A DNA stretch of 30,064 bases from DATFES01 sp035457725 (GTDB lineage Bacteria > Pseudomonadota > Alphaproteobacteria > CACIAM-22H2). The position numbers were made by a program, and so were the translations under genes. The stretch is taken from contig DATIBC010000094.1 in NCBI GenBank assembly GCA_035457725.1, positions 1 through 30,064 on the forward strand. Direction: 5' to 3'. Below the pieces are notes generated by a model that did no database searches, was not told where the DNA came from, and saw nothing but the letters and a program-made list of their open reading frames with translations. Within the stretch, counting starts at the first letter, position 1. Each line of letters opens with the position of its first letter. Positions 29,713 through 30,064 of this stretch are shown here, piece by piece.

Positions 29713-30064
29713 TCAACGGCGCCGCCCACCGCCGCCCCTTGCCCCGCCGCCGCCGCGACTCTGAGCCATCGACTGCCGGCTCGCTTGGCCGCGGGCGCTA
29801 TCCCGCTGCGTCTGTTGCCCACCGCCCTGGCGGTCGAACGCCGCCGGTTGCCGTTGGTCGCGTGCTTGTGCGCGATCTCCTCCCGGCGCGTCGCGCCCGG
29901 CGCCACCCGCGCGCTCGCCCTGCCCCCGCTCGACTCCCTGCCTGCCGTCACGCTGGCTGGCCTGCCCCGGTCCGCCGTCCCGCCGGGCCTCCGGTCGTTG
30001 GTCGTGGCCGCGAAAATCCTTGCGCGATTCGGCGGCCCGCCGATCGGCGCCGCCATATTTCTCG
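29713..30064 (-). CDS. DUF3300-family protein, C-terminal low-complexity tail (runs off right edge)
   Basis: The minus strand is open from the right edge to a TGA at 29713-29715 and encodes 116 residues without a start in the window. The product is a very hydrophilic, low-complexity tail: EKYGGADRRAAESRKDFRGHD, then repeated Arg/Gln/Gly/Asp/Ala segments and a final SRGGGGARGGGGRRR. Such tails end DUF3300 proteins, large exported proteins whose structured part lies N-terminally, and the DUF2950 gene 36 bases downstream is the usual partner. The folded domain lies outside the window, so the assignment rests on the tail and the neighbour. Confidence 0.7.
   Translation of the reverse strand, partial: EKYGGADRRAAESRKDFRGHDQRPEARRDGGPGQASQRDGRQGVERGQGERAGGAGRDAPGGDRAQARDQRQPAAFDRQGGGQQTQRDSARGQASRQSMAQSRGGGGARGGGGRRR

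Overview
The window is about 30 kb of GC-rich bacterial DNA packed with protein genes. No rRNA, tRNA, CRISPR array or insertion sequence was recognised. The gene types (NitT/TauT-type ABC importers, TAXI and GltI-like binding proteins, RND efflux, class III cyclase, a two-membrane porin, DUF3300/DUF2950) and the intergenic repeats of the 'TCGACAAGCTC' kind suggest an alphaproteobacterium, probably Hyphomicrobiales. That placement is an inference from style, not from a marker gene.

Layout, left to right. (1) 1-318: the N-terminal part of a CBS-domain protein, running off the left edge, followed by a roughly 470-base gap with intergenic repeats. (2) 788-8845: a short AraC-type regulator and a GcvA-like LysR regulator, divergently transcribed; a four-gene NitT/TauT-type ABC importer (binding protein, ATPase, two permeases) on the minus strand, convergent with lysR; and, divergent from the importer, a PEP-mutase/isocitrate-lyase superfamily protein overlapping a thiamine-diphosphate enzyme. 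This reads as one catabolic or salvage module with its own regulators. (3) 9004-9663: a Prx6-type 1-Cys peroxiredoxin. (4) 20675 down to 9690, minus strand: a tight seven-gene run of a 939-residue Orn/Lys/Arg-type PLP decarboxylase, two different AspT-family (AAE) antiporters, a porin, a DUF6134-like exported protein, an orphan TAXI binding protein, and a membrane adenylate cyclase with a periplasmic sensor region. (5) 23109 down to 20956: GltS glutamate symporter and an orphan GltI-like binding protein. (6) 27695 down to 23165: a small lipoprotein, an RND adaptor and an HAE1-type RND pump without an outer-membrane channel gene. (7) 27903-30064: two small exported proteins on the plus strand, then a DUF3300-DUF2950 pair on the minus strand, the first cut by the right edge.

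The most interesting stretch is region 4. Decarboxylase plus antiporter is a known way to generate proton-motive force or resist acid. Here it is doubled in antiporters, supplied with its own porin, and joined by overlapping genes to a binding protein and a cyclase that could form a periplasmic ligand-to-cAMP sensor. Next to it sit GltS and a glutamate/aspartate-type binding protein, so the whole 9.7-23.1 kb region may deal with uptake, conversion, exchange and sensing of amino or dicarboxylic acids. The functional link between these units is inferred from gene order only.
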